A DNA stretch of 64,000 nucleotides from Gonocerus acuteangulatus (Eukaryota > Arthropoda > Insecta > Hemiptera > Coreidae), in contig OX328132.1 of assembly GCA_946811695.1 (NCBI GenBank), positions 56,924,044-56,988,043 of the forward strand, read 5' to 3'. This document shows, piece by piece, positions 1-10,511 of this stretch. The notes under the pieces are model-generated. The model searched no databases. It saw only the letters and a program-made list of their open reading frames with translations, and was not told the origin of the DNA. The number at the start of each line of letters is the position of its first letter. Position 1 is the first letter of the stretch. Position numbers and translations under genes: made by a program.

Positions 1-1
1 C

Positions 2-44
<43 letters not shown>

Positions 45-110
45 TTTGGACCACCGATATTTTCGTGATCTATGGGTTCTGAAACTTGACATTTTCTAGT
101 CGGCACTTCC
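1..110 (+). repeat. 3' part of a hairpin-element copy, led by (AT)n(AC)n
   Basis: A (AT)n(AC)n microsatellite (about 1-44) is followed by a segment that matches 2155-2223, the right part of the fuller copy at 330-2291: the 'gaaccaccg.tattttcg', 'gggttctgaaac' and 'tagtcggcacttcc' blocks recur in order. This copy stops before the terminal hairpin. Family assignment is by similarity inside this window only. Confidence 0.7.
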
Positions 111-415
111 TTTTCTTAAAACAAAATTAAATACATTTGCAATTGAAGGGAGTGGAAAATTTACGTATGGTCTAAGGTGGGGGCTACAAATGTTTGAACT
201 GACAATATTTAAAAGGTAGTTAATATATTAGAAATCGAGAATTTAGAAAGTTATCCACTGGTTGTTCTCAATAATAATTATGTGAACTATACCTAGGTAA
301 ATAATTTTGCCATTTCAAATTATGATGCGAGTAAAAAAAGTCCGTCTCGCAGGAACTGCATCATCTTAGCGCGGTTCCGTTCATATCCCTAGTCTAATTT
401 GGAAAGATTAAAATA

Positions 416-635
416 TTTATTTAATTTATTTAAATTTTAACGTCCATTTATTATTAACTACGAATTTTATGACGGGTTATCTGTAGGTTACCACCCTTTT
501 CTAGCCAGGATAGGGGTGATGCCTTTTCTTTATTCGAAAGAAAAGCCACCACCCCTAGTGGGAATCGAACCCACGACCTTTGGCACGGAGTGTTAAGAGC
601 TCACGCCTTAACCCTCACGGCTACCGGGTCTCCAG
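416..635 (-). mobile_element. tRNA-derived SINE, tail type 1
   Basis: On the minus strand a tRNA-like head carries an A-box-like TAGCCGTGAGGG and a B box GGTTCGATTCC. It is followed by a body and a tail reading GGGTGGTAACCTACAGATAA. The same tail is attached to a 5S-rRNA-derived head at 53667-53875. A candidate 11-bp target duplication AGATTAAAATA lies at 405-415 and 647-657, although about 11 bases separate the head from the right duplicate. Confidence 0.75.
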
Positions 636-860
636 AATTAAATAGAAGATTAAAATAGAAGCAGTTATTATTTTGGTTCCACCAGTCTTTTTTTTTTAAA
701 TTAATTATTATAATGGCGTGTCAACCCTTAAGGTCACTAACGCAATTCCTGTGTGTAGTAAAGTCTTGAAAGGTCATGATTTACAATCTTACCTGGAAGG
801 GTCTAGAACACACTAGAAACACTAGAGACGGACCCGCTAGTGACAAGGTCTTGGAATCCT

Positions 861-1818
861 GGAAATCTATATTTCTAACAATAAATTGTTTTTGTTATTT
901 TACTTAACCAGTTTTATTGTCAAATACATTAGCCAACTATAAGCAATAAAAAAATAACAAGGAATAAAACAGACAAAAAGAACCTTTCGAATAAACGAAA
1001 TCAATTAATTTAAAGTTTTAAGCACTTATTTCTCCGATTGTCATCGCCTAATTAAAACTTTCTTCAGAACCTTTTTTGTAGAGAATTTAGTAAGCTTTCG
1101 AATGGTAATCTTCCGCTTCACAAGATTGTCAACGGTTTTCGAGATACTAACGAAAGTATACAAAGTTACCAAAACTTTTTTTGTCTGTTAATAAAATATT
1201 TTATTCTAACCCTTCCTTTACTCTAAACGGAACAAAAATTTCAACATATTAGTGTTGATAAAATTCAAACATGCAGAAAATTTTTCAACTGTATCCCATA
1301 ATACTAAGAAGAAAAATCAAAGACAAACAACCCTCCCTAGGAAGGACGCTAGGTAGTTGAAAAGCTATATCTTGGAAATCCATATCTCTAACATTAAATT
1401 GTTTTTCTTAACCTGTTTTATTTTCAAATACATTATCCAACTATAAGCAATTAAAAAACAACAAGGAATAAAAACAGACAAAAAGAACAGTTCGAATAAG
1501 CGAAATCAATTACTTTAAAGTTTTAAGCTCTTATTTCTCCGATTGACATCGCCTAATCAACTTTCATTAGAACCTTTTTTTTAGAGAATTTAATAAGCTT
1601 TCTAATGGTATTCTTCCGTTTAACAAGATTCTCAACCTTTTTCGAGATATTAAGGAAAGTAAACAAAGTTACTAAAACTTTTTATGTCTGTTAATAAAAT
1701 ATTTTATTCTAACCCTTCCTTAACTCCAAACGTAACAAAAATTTCAACATATTAGTTTTAATGAAAGTAGAACATGAAGAAAATATTTCAACTGAATCCC
1801 ATGATTCTAAGTACCCAA
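861..1818. repeat. Internal tandem duplication of about 0.5 kb
   Basis: Two diverged direct copies, about 861-1318 and 1374-1818, share blocks such as 'ccaactataagcaat', 'ggaataaaa.cagacaaaaag', 'tctccgattg.catcgcctaat' and 'ttctaacccttcctt'. The inverted family copy at 48561-50132 has this block only once (about 49090-49560), so the duplication is private to this copy. Confidence 0.75.
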
Positions 1819-2120
1819 ACCAAAAACGGTATTCGAAAACTATTTTTCCAATTTTCTCGAAAACGGTTAAAGCTATCGCCTTGAAAATGGTTTCATTCGT
1901 TTTCCTAGCCCAAGAAGCCTATAAAACGAGTACTTACAAGCTTATGAAGTCAAAAACGTTAGCGTTACGATTTTTTTTGCGCGAATTTCGCCTCAAACGC
2001 CATCTTCCAGTGGGCGGATTCTGCTGGTTAACGAACTTGACCTTTCAAATTGGACGATGGATTTTTGTACCAAATTTCATCACAATCGGACCATTAGGGA
2101 AGCCAGAAATGAGCGAACAG

Positions 2121-2155
<35 letters not shown>

Positions 2156-2162
2156 AATTTGA
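1761..2162 (+). other. Open frame inside hairpin element, probably not a gene
   Basis: A 133-codon frame runs from the internal duplication into the (TA)n tract. A related frame exists in the inverted copy (48952-48641), sharing stretches such as RHLPVGGFCWLTNLTFQIGR. The nucleotide sequences are also about 90% alike there, so shared ancestry of the DNA explains the similarity without selection on protein. No known domain is recognised and the C-terminus is microsatellite. Kept only because the frame is open in two copies. Confidence 0.15.
2125..2153. repeat. (TA)n microsatellite inside hairpin element
   Basis: Pure TA run at the same relative position as the TA runs in the other family copies (1-44, 16482-16581, 48700-48804). 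Confidence 0.9.
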
Positions 2163-2291
2163 ACCACCGTTATTTTCGGTTTCTAGGGGTTCTGAAACGC
2201 GAAATTTTCTAGTCGGCACTTCCGGATTGTTTCATTGTATCAACCTTATAAGCGGGGTTCCTCCCTATGGGGGAGGGAGGAACCGCGCTAA

Positions 2292-2932
2292 AAATGACCC
2301 CTCAAATATCCGCTCGTATACAGTGACAGAAACACTATACTGGCCTGCCTCAATAACACGGTACTGTTCGAACCTATTTTCATGACCTTAAACACATTAT
2401 GTAGCCTTAAAAACATGGTGATGTTTTTATTTGCACCCTTATACCACTAAATTAATACATAATTCTGAGCGTATACCACTATGCAAGATGGTTTCCTAGT
2501 CAGAAAAAGTTCAGAGTATACTGCTTGTTGTATTCTCGCCAAAGAAGCGGAACTGTAAATGAATAAATAGCAGCTTTTTGCGTAGCCAACAACCCAATAA
2601 AATCAGAGAGTCCATTTCATTCCTTCATAATGATCAAGTTTTGTTCTTCTATACTTCTCTCATTCATGACTTGTCCTGGAATGCTCGCAGTATAAGCTTT
2701 AAAGTTATGACTTAAGGAGAGCTTAGCCTTAGCTCTCTTAATGACTAGCTCAAAGAAACCAATCTATTTCGAATGTAATGGGTGTTACGTGTTTCTAATT
2801 GGTTTCATAATGAATACATTTTTTGAGGGCCCATAATGACTGATAATGTAACCAATATTTTTTACACGATGTTCAAATGAGATTCTTCACAAAAGAAAAA
2901 AAAAAAGAAAAAGGTAAAAACCTCGCTTCGAG
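2292..2932. other. Unassigned AT-rich DNA
   Basis: No ORF, RNA gene or repeat family that I can name. A short A-rich run ends it (about 2890-2915). Confidence 0.5.
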
Positions 2933-3010
2933 TTTTAGCGTGTTACCTCCCTCCCTCCATAGCAAGGAGGCGAGCTTATGACGTCCACCTTATGACGCTA
3001 ATTGGGCGTC
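2933..3010 (-). repeat. Hairpin-element 3'-end fragment
   Basis: TTTTAGCGTGTTACCTCCC and a matching GGAGGC arm followed by 'gagcttatgacgtccacctt' repeat the terminal hairpin of the family in inverted orientation. It is diverged and short. Confidence 0.6.
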
Positions 3011-4080
3011 ATTATTCAAATATTCGCTTATAATTTATGTAACAAATATTTGTTACATAACTTGTGGATATTTGTTTCCTAAAATCTATTTTCTTACAAA
3101 TTCTATTTTACTTTATTTCCTCCAACACAAAAATAATTAATACAAGATTCTGCACATTAGGTAAGTTGTATTCCTTTTAATTTAATATTTTAATCCCTTT
3201 TTAAAGTAATGGAACTTGATTTTTCTTCTTCAAACTTTTTTAAATTCCAACGTAGGTAGAGCAAAAATACTTTAGGAAACGTTTATTAAGTTTTAATGAA
3301 GCGTAGATCATGTTGGTAATACAGTTTTCGGACAACTTCAAAAACAAAAGTGTGTTTTGTACCTTTCATGTTAACATTTTAGGCATTTAAAGATACTTTT
3401 TGGGAATTAAATGTAATCCTCTACAACGTTTATACCGACTATTTTTTTCATTACGGGTATACTTTCTATGTTGTTGGCAGAAAAGTGACAAAAAATAAGG
3501 GGTTTCTCGATTTTTGGCAATTTTTATCTCATTGGTGCGCTTTAGCGAAAAAATGGCAGATATAAAATTGGTATAGAATTCAATTCTATGCGAGAAACCT
3601 TCATAAAAATAACCACTTTCCACTGCAGATTCCATCGTGCATTACGTCCAATTAAAGTTCATTCGACCACGTTAAGACCCCCCCCCCCCTTACAATAAAA
3701 GAAGAAAAAAGTGAACCGAGATTATTTTTTCCAGTTTTTGCGTTCGACACGCAGGCGGTTCTTCGGATCATAAAATGTCTAAGCCCCTATGGAACAAAAT
3801 GTTCAAGCGATGGGCTATTCAAAAACGATTGTCTCGTAAAATATTCAAGCTACGACACGCACGTGGTCACATCTTAAAGATAATTTAATAAGCTACAACT
3901 TTTGTATTGAGGTGCTTTTTCGTACAACGCTTCGTTTAAGCAATAAATCGGGTTTTGTAAAAAAAAACAAAAAAAAAAACACTTCTTTTTGCGTTTTTCT
4001 TGAAAACGAAGCGAAAACGAGCGCCAAAGGACTTTATGACTTAGTTTTTCGATTCTCCATCGATATACGAAATCTCTCGG

Positions 4081-4082
<2 letters not shown>
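3011..4082. other. Unassigned AT-rich DNA with a C-run
   Basis: No gene or named repeat seen. A run of about 11 C occurs near 3679-3689. Open frames here are short and without recognisable domains. Confidence 0.5.

Positions 4083-4149
<67 letters not shown>
4083..4149. repeat. (TA)n microsatellite
   Basis: Pure TA run abutting the left end of the Tigger-like transposon, as expected for an element that targets TA. Confidence 0.95.
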
Positions 4150-4150
<1 letters not shown>

Positions 4151-4151
<1 letters not shown>

Positions 4152-5080
4152 AAACAGCGGACACCATTGGGTCCGTAAAAAATGTCCGTTATTGGGAGGT
4201 GTCCTTTATTGGGAGGTTAATGAAATCCACCTTTGAGAAAACAGTGCACAACAGTTTCTTATTTCTTTTACAGCTGTCATTATCTACAATACCGGGTCCA
4301 GTACATTAGCAACATAGTCCATTTTCGTAATGGCTTCCGGAAGAAATCGTTTTCTGTGATGTGTTTTGAAATTTGTAATAATGCCGAGATCGAGTGGCTG
4401 GCAGTAAAATGTCATATTCGGTGGAAAAAACTGTATTTTAACATTTATTAGATGCATCTGTAGGTGGCATGTCGCGTAGTCCATAAACAAAATTACACGC
4501 CGTTTTCGTTGTCGCATTCTCTGATCGAAAGTTTTTGGCTATTCACTCATTATAGGCGTTGTCATCCATGCTTTTTTGTTAGCTTGCCAAGATATTCCTT
4601 AAGTATTGACGTAAAGTTCTTAAAACAACGTGGTTTTAATTATTTACCGATTATTAACGCCTGCTCAAAATTGCCTTCGATATTTACGCACAACATAACA
4701 GTTAAACGATCTTTGCTTTGTTTGTCTTCTGTGCACGTTTCCCCTTTTAGAATCATTGTCTTGTTTGGCAGAGCCCGAAAAAATAAAGCCGTTTCATAAA
4801 AATTAAATATATTTTTAGCCTCATAGTCATGGCAAATGTAAACCTATTTGTTTTTCCAATCTTGACCCAAATCAACAATAACCGATGCATCACATATTGT
4901 TCTCAAAACTACGCGAAGTTTGACGTCTGCATTTTGCCGACGTAAAACTTCGCGCCCAGGTCTCTAACACAAAACCTTAAACTATCATACACTTTTGAAA
5001 CTTCCACTTTATTTTTTAGAGTTAAGTCGTGTAATAGCTTTCGAGTGAGACACAGCGTTCCTTAAAAACTCTCGTTTTTA
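4151..5080 (-). pseudogene. Tigger/pogo-type DDE transposase remnant and left end
   Basis: Read on the minus strand, this encodes a degraded Tigger-family transposase, a cut-and-paste DNA transposase of the DDE class. Recognisable pieces in order are DYEAKNIFN..ETALFFRALP (4825-4760 area), KGETCTEDKQSKDRLTVMLC, and ILFMDYATCH...NVKIQFFPPN...QPLDLGIITNFK (4517-4284). The usual NADET becomes NFYET, so the first catalytic Asp is lost; the Asp of LFMD is kept. Frames shift between pieces. The left end (4151-4235) holds degenerate TIR and subterminal GTCCGTTATTGGGAGG repeats next to (TA)n. The N-terminal part is interrupted at 5081 by Jockey DNA and the element resumes at about 14700. Confidence 0.8.
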
Positions 5081-5700
5081 TCAGTGCAAAGTGGTGGTCA
5101 GTGGTCACATTTTCTTACGAAAATTGGCACACTGATGGACATAGTTTCAGTGCACACTTCAGTGAAATATCGGTCACCCAGACATCGTAGTTTACCTACA
5201 ATCTGTAAGTGAAGTTACAATCATTTATAGATTATCTAGCCCTCGCTGCTAGTAGGCCTAGTGGTGGGGGGCTTGCCTGTAGAGTCCATAGGGTGCATAG
5301 GAGCCCCTGCAGAGTGGGAGATACTTTTCCCAGCAACACTCTGTATAGACAGTCAGCTGGCAGCCAGCCTCCTTGGCTCAGTTACTCCGTAGTCGACTCT
5401 CGGCTAAAGATCAGTGGTTCGATCCCACATTTTTCACAAATTTTTTTTTTTTACATTTTTTCTTTCTAAAATGTTTACGACAATGGACAGTGAGCAACAG
5501 TACACTTTCTTGGAATCTACCTCTACCCAAGACGGCGAAAATTTTACTCAGGGAAGACGTAAACGTCTTCGTAAGAAAACTTCTACTAATTTATCGCCTA
5601 AAGCCAAACAGCAAAAAGGATCAAAAATAACTGAAAATCAAAATGTATCTCAAATTAATAAGGGTCGGCCATTAGCTGTTGACGGTGATACATCCTTTTT
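5081..5700 (+). mobile_element. Jockey-type element, 5' fragment (5' UTR and start of ORF1)
   Basis: It begins TCAGTGC, like element A at 5701, matching the arthropod initiator consensus found at the 5' ends of Jockey-type elements. The 5' UTR contains a TAGTGGTGGGGGGC block shared with element A and, near 5370-5435, a tRNA-like stretch with GGCTCAGT and GGTTCGATCCC boxes. ORF1 starts at 5471 or 5483 and runs open to the junction with element A, with a basic, low-complexity N-terminus (GRRKRLRKKT). The rest of ORF1 is missing here. It may be the detached front of element B, but no target duplication confirms that. Confidence 0.7.
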
Positions 5701-6188
5701 TCAGTGCTCTTTTCACAATCTCAATTTACCTGGTTTTAATTGGAATTTCCTCACAAAAAGTGGTGGAATCAGTGTTGTGATAGTGGTGAACATGTATGTG
5801 TAGTTTCGAGGAAATATATCAAGTATTTCACCGATAAAGTGTGAGTTAATTATATTCACTTATTAGACATTTAGCCCTTGCCTCTAGCGTAGTCTAGTGG
5901 TGGGGGGCCATTCCTGCTTCTTCAAGCAGCCTCCCTCTCTTACTCACAGTCAGCTGTTGCTTTTTTACTAGAAATATCATCTGCTCAGCGTCCTCACTAG
6001 GGGAGCTCCTGTGGAGCTGAGGAAAGGCTTCGGACTCTCAAACTCAACGTTAGCAGTTCGATCCCAGTGGATGGTAGTTATTTTTTTTTTCCCTCTTTTT
6101 ATTTTGCTTCTTCCTCTATTTTCTAATCTTATTCATATTTCCAATTAAAATTACATTTATTTAATTTTTTTTTTATATGGATTAAAAT
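5701..6188 (+). promoter_or_regulatory. Element A 5' UTR with initiator and tRNA-like boxes
   Basis: TCAGTG at the very 5' end fits the arthropod initiator (TCA+1 K T Y), the usual promoter of Jockey-type elements. Downstream, TAGTCTAGTGGT (about 5890) and GTTCGATCC (about 6057) resemble pol III A and B boxes, with a tRNA-like segment just before ORF1. The same layout is in the paralogous UTR at 5081-5470. Pol III use is inference. Confidence 0.5.
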
Positions 6189-7650
6189 ATGGAAAAAGAA
6201 AAAATAAAGGAGAATGTCGTAAAAATCGAAAACACTCCAATGGAGGAATCCTCACTCGCGAGTAGCCAAGAATTCACAATTCCCGAGGACTCTGAATCAA
6301 ATCGAGAAAACGGAGACGACTTGAACACAAAAAGAAAAAGAAAACTCACGAAAACCTCGCCAAGTAAGACCAAGTCTCCCCAGAAAAAATTGTCCAAAGT
6401 TGAAGAGGACAAATATTTTCTTAGGCCTAGAGGAAAAAAATTACTTTCGAGTGAAGAAAATAAAAATATTAAAAATAAAAGTCCATCCACTTCACAAACA
6501 GGGCAAATGACAAATAATGGGGACAATAATAAAAAAACAGGAAGAATTAAACCAGTCCATAAACCCAGCTCATGATAAACCACCACCTATTTTTGTCAGA
6601 AATATTACAGATTTTAAGACTTTCTGCAATAAATTAAAAATGATTGCAGCTGATAAATTTTTATGTAAAACGAGATTTAATGACACAGCAATATACCCCA
6701 CAGACAGTACTGCTTATAGGGATATAATTAAATATCTGAATAAAATAGAAGCAGATTTCCATTGCTACCAATTGAAAGAGGATAAGTCATTCAGAGTAGT
6801 AATTAGGAATCTACACCCTTCAACTCCAGTAGAGGACATCACCAGTGACCTGAACGACAAAGGCTACAATGTAAAACGGGTTCACAATGTAAAACACCCT
6901 GCAACAAAGTGCTCCCTTCCCCTATTCTTCATTGACTTGGCTAAAGAAGAAAAGAGTAGAGAAATATTTAAAGAGAGGATTATCCTTTATACGCAAATAA
7001 AGGTTGAAGAGCCTCGACAGCGCCGAAACGAAGTTCCCCAGTGCTTCAAATGCTTGGAATTTGGTCACACACATAACTACTGTTATCATGCACCAAAGTG
7101 TGTTAAATGCGGAGAAGAACACATGTCCCAAATCTGCACCCTGCCAAACGACGCAAAAGCCAAGTGTGCCAACTGCCAGGAAGAGCATCCCGCCACCTAC
7201 CGCGGGTGTAAAATATACAAATCCGTTCAAACTCTACGCAACCTCCGCCTCAGACAACCAACTGCTACACTTCAAGAGAAATCTTCCCATCTACCTCAAG
7301 CAGCACAGAACATTACAAGGAAGGAATACAAGGCTATCAGCCCAGGACTCACATACTCCTCAGCCACCAGACAACAGGAAGCCTCCACATCTCATCTGAG
7401 TCCCAATGTAGCCCAAGACCCTCCAATTCCCCAAGAAACCCAACCTATTCCTCAACCTCTTCCACAGAGACCTATTCCTTCCAGACAACCTCCCCTTATC
7501 ACTAAGCCTGAACCTCTACAACACTCCCAACCCTTTGATCCCAACGCCCTCTTTCAGTCCTTCTTCGATAGACTTGAATCACTTATCACACCTTTAATTT
7601 CCCTACTGACCACGTTTATGCAACAATGCCTTCCTAAACTCCTAAAATGA
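6189..7650 (+). pseudogene. Element A ORF1, zinc-knuckle RNA-binding protein, one frameshift
   Basis: Jockey ORF1 proteins coat the element RNA and travel with it to the nucleus. The first frame (6189-6575) gives a lysine-rich N-terminus; the second (6517-7650, 377 codons) gives the core. The slip lies at or near the A-run around 6530-6537. The core has the conserved PPPIFVRNITDF start, a PRE_C2HC-like region (FRVVIRNLHPSTPVED to about KVEEP), then three gag-like knuckles: CFKCLEFGHTHNYC (CX2CX4HX4C), CVKCGEEHMSQIC (CX2CX3HX4C) and CANCQEEHPATYRGC (CX2CX3HX6C). A proline-rich linker and a hydrophobic C-terminus follow. All knuckle Cys/His are intact. The stop overlaps the ORF2 start (ATGA, 7647-7650). 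Confidence 0.88.
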
Positions 7651-10355
7651 TTCCCTCCAACTGTCATGCCCTCACCATCCTTCTCTGGAATTCAAATGGC
7701 TTACTGTCCCGAAAACAAGAACTAGAACTCTTACTAACTGACAAACAAGTCGACATTGTACTATTAACAGAGACACACCTACGTCCACAACTCACATATA
7801 CCACACCAGGATACAGGACATATAGAACAGATCACCCAGACATGACAGGACACGGTGGAACAGCTATTCTAATAAAATCCTCGTTATCCCACCACCTTCA
7901 CCTGACCCTCTCAAGTGAATCATACCAACTTACATCCGTATCAGTCAAAATGCACCCTCATCCCATTATCTTCGCTTCTGTCTATTGTCCCCCTAATAAA
8001 ACAATTTATCATCCAGATTTCCTCACCATCTTCCGTTCCTTAGGCCCTCACTTCGTCGCAGGGGGAGACTACAATGCGAAGCATATTCAATGGGGAAGCA
8101 GAACTACCAACTCCAGAGGCCGTGTGCTAAACGATGTCATACACTCCGAAAACTACCTTTTTCTTTCCCAACCTAATCCTACCTACTGGCCTTCCGACCT
8201 AAACAGAGTCCCCGATATTGTTGACTTCTTCGTCTCTTCTGGCCTAGGAGGCATTTACTCTTCGGTGAAAACTCTAGATGACCTTTCCTCGGACCACTCT
8301 CCTCTCCTTCTCACCCTTAGTTCCTCTCCGATCCCCCTTCCTCCTAAACCTACTCTTACACCTGGACCTGTGGACTGGCCATTGTTTCGATCGACAGTAG
8401 ACTGTTTTATTGATCTGAAAGTAGCTCTGAAAACACAACAGGACGTGGACAGAGCTGCAGAAATAGTTACGCAGGCCATACAGTTCAGCATGAAAGTTGC
8501 AAGCAAGCAACGGAAACCAGTACCCTCTCCTCAACATTCAAAACTCCCTCCCCGAATCCTTGAACTCTTGTCAGCAAAACGCAGAGCACGAGCCCAATGG
8601 CAGAGATCCCGATACCCTTCCGATAAAACCTTATTCAACAACCTAACGAGACGGCTAAAAGACGAACTTAAAAAACATCGAACTGACAATTACGATACTT
8701 ACCTTTCCTCCCTCACCACCAGTGACAACTCCCTATGGCAAGCAACAAAGCATATCTTAAAATTCCAACCTACCTCATCTCCTTTACGCCAAGAGAATGG
8801 TTCCTGGGCACGAAGTGACGAGGAAAAAGCAACATTATTTGCCGACCATCTCCAATCCGTTTTCACTCCCAATCCTGAAAGTAATCCCACACTCACAACT
8901 GAAATCCTGAACTCTCTTGATGAACCCCTTCCTCTTTCGGAACCACCTAAATCCATCAGTCCTGCAGATGTCAAATATACAATTCACCATCTCCCTCGTA
9001 AGAAATCTCCAGGTCCCGATCTAATAACTGCCAATATCCTCCGACACCTGCCACACAAAACCCTGATGTTCCTTACCCTAATATTTAATAGCATCCTCCG
9101 TACTACTCGATTTCCCACATCCTGGAAACATTCCGAAGTAATCCTTATTCCCAAACCCCTTAAATCTCCAACACTTGCCAGTTCCTATCGTCCTATTAGC
9201 CTTCTCCCAATAATTTCAAAAGTATTCGAAAAACTCCTGTATAGAAGACTCCTACCCATAGTAAACTCAAACCATAAAATTCCTGATCACCAGTTTGGCT
9301 TCCGTACCCAGCATTCCACTACCCAACAAGTCTTCCGTGTAGTTGACACTATTTCCTCCACACTCGAGCAAAAGGGCTTGTGTTCCGGTGTCTTTCTTGA
9401 CGTGGCTCAGGCCTTTGATCGAGTGTGGCATCCCGGACTTCTTTACAAACTCAAAACATTCCTTCCTTTCCATTTCTATCTGATCCTAAAATCATATCTT
9501 GAAAATCGTACCTTCCACATTAAATACGGCTCTTCAATTTCCACTCCTCGAACCATTAAAGCAGGTGTCCCCCAAGGCAGTATCCTAGCTCCTCTCCTTT
9601 ATTCTATATTTACTTCAGATATCCCAACAACCCCAAATATTGTAACGTGTACATTTGCCGATGACACTGCCTTCCTTATTTCCTCTCCCGATCCTAAATT
9701 GGCATCTGAAAAACTCCAAACCTACCTCAATGACGTCGAGAAATGGGTAGACAAATGGAGGATTCAAATGAACCCAGAGAAATGTACGCATGTAACTTTC
9801 ACCCTGCGACGAGCTGAGTGCCCTCCTGTAATAATTCACAATATCCCAATACCCCAATCCAACGAGGTTCGATACTTAGGGTTCCACCTCGACAAGCGAC
9901 TTACCTGGAAAACACACATAAAACACAAGAGACAAGAACTGAACAAACGCTTTGGACTTCTCCGACGACTTATTGGACCTAAATCAAAACTTGAAACAAA
10001 AAACAAACTGACAATATACAAGACCATAATAAGACCGATATGGGCATACGGGATAGAACTATGGGGATCAGCTAAGCCATCAAATATAAACATTATCCAA
10101 CGTTTTCAATCCAAAGTCCTCCGTAAAATCCTTAACGCTCCTTTCTACGTTTCAAACCTAACCATCCACCGAGACACTGATACACCCTTTGTCCATGATT
10201 TAGCCAAATCCCGTTTCCTGACCTTTTTCTCTAAACTCCCAGCCCACCCCAATCCTCTTGGCAGATCCCTCTCTTCCAATGTTATTCCTGATAATCCTCC
10301 TCGCCGCCTCCACCGCCATTGGCCACGAGACAACTTATTGCAAGAAATTGTGTAA
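7647..10355 (+). CDS. Element A ORF2, endonuclease-reverse transcriptase
   Basis: An intact 902-codon frame, normal length for a Jockey ORF2 without RNase H. Residues 1-230 form an AP-like (EEP) endonuclease: LLWNSNGL, LLTETHLRP, the GGDYNAKH core, and SSDHSPLLL at the end, carrying the catalytic Asp/His. The RT covers about 440-740: YRPISLLPI, HQFGFRTQHST, FLDVAQAFDRVWH (motif A), AGVPQGSILAPLLY (motif B) and FADDTAFL (motif C, catalytic pair DD). The C-terminus ends with the family motif PPRRLHRHWPRDN. The protein nicks target DNA and reverse-transcribes element RNA in place. It starts within the ORF1 stop (ATGA), so translation probably depends on reinitiation. No disabling change is seen. 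Confidence 0.95.
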   Translation: MIPSNCHALTILLWNSNGLLSRKQELELLLTDKQVDIVLLTETHLRPQLTYTTPGYRTYRTDHPDMTGHGGTAILIKSSLSHHLHLTLSSESYQLTSVSVKMHPHPIIFASVYCPPNKTIYHPDFLTIFRSLGPHFVAGGDYNAKHIQWGSRTTNSRGRVLNDVIHSENYLFLSQPNPTYWPSDLNRVPDIVDFFVSSGLGGIYSSVKTLDDLSSDHSPLLLTLSSSPIPLPPKPTLTPGPVDWPLFRSTVDCFIDLKVALKTQQDVDRAAEIVTQAIQFSMKVASKQRKPVPSPQHSKLPPRILELLSAKRRARAQWQRSRYPSDKTLFNNLTRRLKDELKKHRTDNYDTYLSSLTTSDNSLWQATKHILKFQPTSSPLRQENGSWARSDEEKATLFADHLQSVFTPNPESNPTLTTEILNSLDEPLPLSEPPKSISPADVKYTIHHLPRKKSPGPDLITANILRHLPHKTLMFLTLIFNSILRTTRFPTSWKHSEVILIPKPLKSPTLASSYRPISLLPIISKVFEKLLYRRLLPIVNSNHKIPDHQFGFRTQHSTTQQVFRVVDTISSTLEQKGLCSGVFLDVAQAFDRVWHPGLLYKLKTFLPFHFYLILKSYLENRTFHIKYGSSISTPRTIKAGVPQGSILAPLLYSIFTSDIPTTPNIVTCTFADDTAFLISSPDPKLASEKLQTYLNDVEKWVDKWRIQMNPEKCTHVTFTLRRAECPPVIIHNIPIPQSNEVRYLGFHLDKRLTWKTHIKHKRQELNKRFGLLRRLIGPKSKLETKNKLTIYKTIIRPIWAYGIELWGSAKPSNINIIQRFQSKVLRKILNAPFYVSNLTIHRDTDTPFVHDLAKSRFLTFFSKLPAHPNPLGRSLSSNVIPDNPPRRLHRHWPRDNLLQEIV

Positions 10356-10511
10356 ATATTGTATATAGTGTACATAGTTCAACCAATTTTATTGGGAGTA
10401 GCAGTAATGTCTGCCTTCTCCCCTCATCTCATCCAGTGTGTTGCCATTGTAAGTTCAAATTTACTTATTGTACATATTTGTACAGATTGTAAATATCAAT
10501 AAAGGAGATAT

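Larger units (their letters stand above)
330..2291 (+). mobile_element. Hairpin-ended interspersed element, fullest copy
   Basis: The ends are defined by comparison with the inverted copy at 48561-50132. The left end reads AAAAAAAGTCCG..CTCGCAGG and then an imperfect hairpin whose arms are GGAACTGCR and CGCGGTTCC. The right end is a long hairpin with arms around GTTCCTCCC and GGGAGGAAC, finishing GCGCTAA. TTAGCGCGGTTCC near the left end and GGAACCGCGCTAA at the right end are inverted repeats of each other. Inside lie a SINE (416-635), a tandem duplication (861-1318 and 1374-1818) and a (TA)n tract. No transposase or RT is visible, so it is presumably non-autonomous. The class is unknown: the CTAA end plus hairpin recalls Helitrons, but the 5' end is not a canonical TC and the hairpin sits too close to the end. 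Confidence 0.7.

Noticed and set aside
330..2291. Calling the hairpin element a Helitron
   Set aside because: The CTAA end and hairpin are suggestive, but there is no TC 5' end, no A-T target and the hairpin lies directly at the tip.
4083..4149. Long open frames translating to YIYIYI across all TA runs
   Set aside because: They are translations of (TA)n microsatellites in both directions and not genes.
7647..10355. Minus-strand frames inside the Jockey ORFs (for example 8699-8974, 9836-10093)
   Set aside because: They are shadows of the real + strand ORF2 and have no domains.
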